DNA of 17,486 nucleotides from Paraglomus occultum. Its lineage: Eukaryota; Glomeromycota; Glomeromycetes; Paraglomerales; Paraglomeraceae. Under the pieces are notes generated by a model. It did no database searches, was not told where the DNA came from, and saw only the letters and a program-made list of their open reading frames with translations. The DNA lies in the NCBI GenBank assembly GCA_910592205.1, contig CAJVPJ010000753.1, positions 1 through 17,486 of the forward strand, in the 5' to 3' direction. Shown here in pieces: positions 16,421-17,486 of this stretch. Both the position numbers and the translations under genes were made by a program. Numbering within the stretch: position 1 is the stretch's first letter; each line of letters starts with the position of its first letter.

Positions 16421-17408
16421 GCTTCGAAGACTATCATTAATAACACAACAGTTATGACAGTTATAAATAAAACTAATTTAAACACTAATTTAGAAGCAAA
16501 GTCAATAGCTATTCTGAGAATATACACATACTTGTTTTAGTAAATTAATTGCTATAATACATAGACTTTGATTATCAATATAGTATGCGTTTTGAGAAAT
16601 AGATGTCTCACACATTTAATGCATCTTTTTCACTGAACCGATTTACGGCTCTTTGCTCTCCAGATTTTACGATTTCAACCAACTGGTATCTTTCTACAAA
16701 ACACTGACAGCACTTGTCTCATCAAACCTGGTCAGCAAAAGCCTTTAATTACTGTGAATCTTATTACGCGGGAAAAGTTACGTAGTAGTAGCATATAGTC
16801 TGACATTTTAATACGAATTATTACATACATTTTTACAATTTTGTAGTCGCTAGGGAAATTCTGTCTTGGACGATTTGAGCATGGACAAGAAATAGTAGTT
16901 ACTATTTATGTATGATTATTGGACATGACATCTTTCTGTGCTTGTAATCTAGCAATTAACACTTGTTGACTTAAATGGATTTCTGGTTCAAAATCACCAA
17001 TATAATGTCAACTTTAATATATAATAGACATAGTTCGCTATGTCAACAACTCACTATCAAAGAGAAAATTATGTCAAGTTTAAACCAAATGCTCAATTTT
17101 GTTTAACTATATGAAAACCACTGTTGTATCAGGACGAGTTGCTTCTTCGCGTTATTTTAGCTGAAAATAGAAACTTGACTGTTCATGTAACCAACCATTT
17201 ATATGAAATATATTGTAACAGATATCTTTGTAATTATTTAATAAACCTGTTATTTAATACTCTATAAATATTAAAACTTTCCAAGTGCAATATTATTTAT
17301 TTTAACATTTAATATAAAAAATCTCACAATTCATCTTCAGCAAATACAATTTATTATCCAATTTACAACCCTTGTAACTTGTGCCAACATCAAAAGCTTT
17401 GTAACAAA
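16421..17408. other. AT-rich intergenic DNA before the right-edge gene
   Basis: About 1 kb with no supported gene or repeat. The last part is the 3' untranslated side of the minus-strand gene at the window edge. Confidence 0.6.
17350..17355 (-). terminator. Polyadenylation signal of the right-edge gene
   Basis: AATAAA on the minus strand, 53 bases after the stop codon at 17409-17411, a normal distance for a eukaryotic 3' end. It supports the partial gene next to it. Confidence 0.55.
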
Positions 17409-17486
17409 TTACTTCTTATCACCTTTATACAACTCAATCTTCTCTCTTATTTTTTCCTTTACTTCTGTCCCATTTTCATAAAAAGT
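17409..17486 (-). CDS. C-terminal end of an unidentified gene, cut by the window edge
   Basis: Twenty-five codons and a TAA, open to the last base of the window. The tail is charged and helix-like (VKEKIREKIELYKGDKK) with lysine at the end, and an AATAAA follows at a suitable distance. Too short for a family call. It could also be a chance opening, since only 25 codons are visible. Confidence 0.45.
   Translation of the reverse strand, partial: TFYENGTEVKEKIREKIELYKGDKK

Overview
The window is AT-rich eukaryotic DNA. The evidence is a gene with short GT-AG introns (75-108 bases) whose reading frames join cleanly, TATA-box promoters at a fixed distance from start codons, AATAAA signals downstream of stop codons, long non-coding stretches, and no bacterial operon layout. 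The lineage cannot be fixed from sequence alone. Expanded Sel1 and TPR repeat genes are known in arbuscular mycorrhizal fungi and several other eukaryotes, while a secreted gene family with a conserved leader and a fast-changing mature part recalls secreted effector families, for example those of gall-forming insects.

Left part (about 1-6790): a segment of about 2.7 kb is present twice in direct orientation (about 355-3070 and 4055-6790), separated by about 1 kb of unrelated sequence. Each copy carries, on the minus strand, a solenoid gene of 13 full Sel1-like repeats, and just upstream two very short ORFs (one minus, one plus). The left Sel1 gene is intact (539 residues). The right one is open only for its first 370 codons and then has three frameshifting indels. 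The short ORFs show the reverse pattern: intact on the right, broken on the left. Sel1 repeats 1-7 differ strongly between the copies, while repeats 8-13 are almost the same.

Middle (about 6790-12084): no confident gene. It holds weak exon-like open stretches, a poly-T run, a short palindrome and a direct repeat of about 100 bases.

Right-centre (about 12085-14412): two paralogous genes for small secreted proteins lie head to head within a large imperfect inverted duplication. Splicing of both was reconstructed by eye: three exons each, with intron phases 1 and 0 in both, giving proteins of 124 and 134 residues. Promoter, leader and signal peptide are about 95 percent identical, but the mature proteins share only about a quarter to a third of residues. 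This is the most interesting signal in the window.

Right end (about 15435-17486): a decayed TPR-repeat gene on the minus strand sits in a locally GC-richer block, then about 1 kb of featureless AT-rich DNA, then the last 25 codons of a further minus-strand gene that runs off the window.
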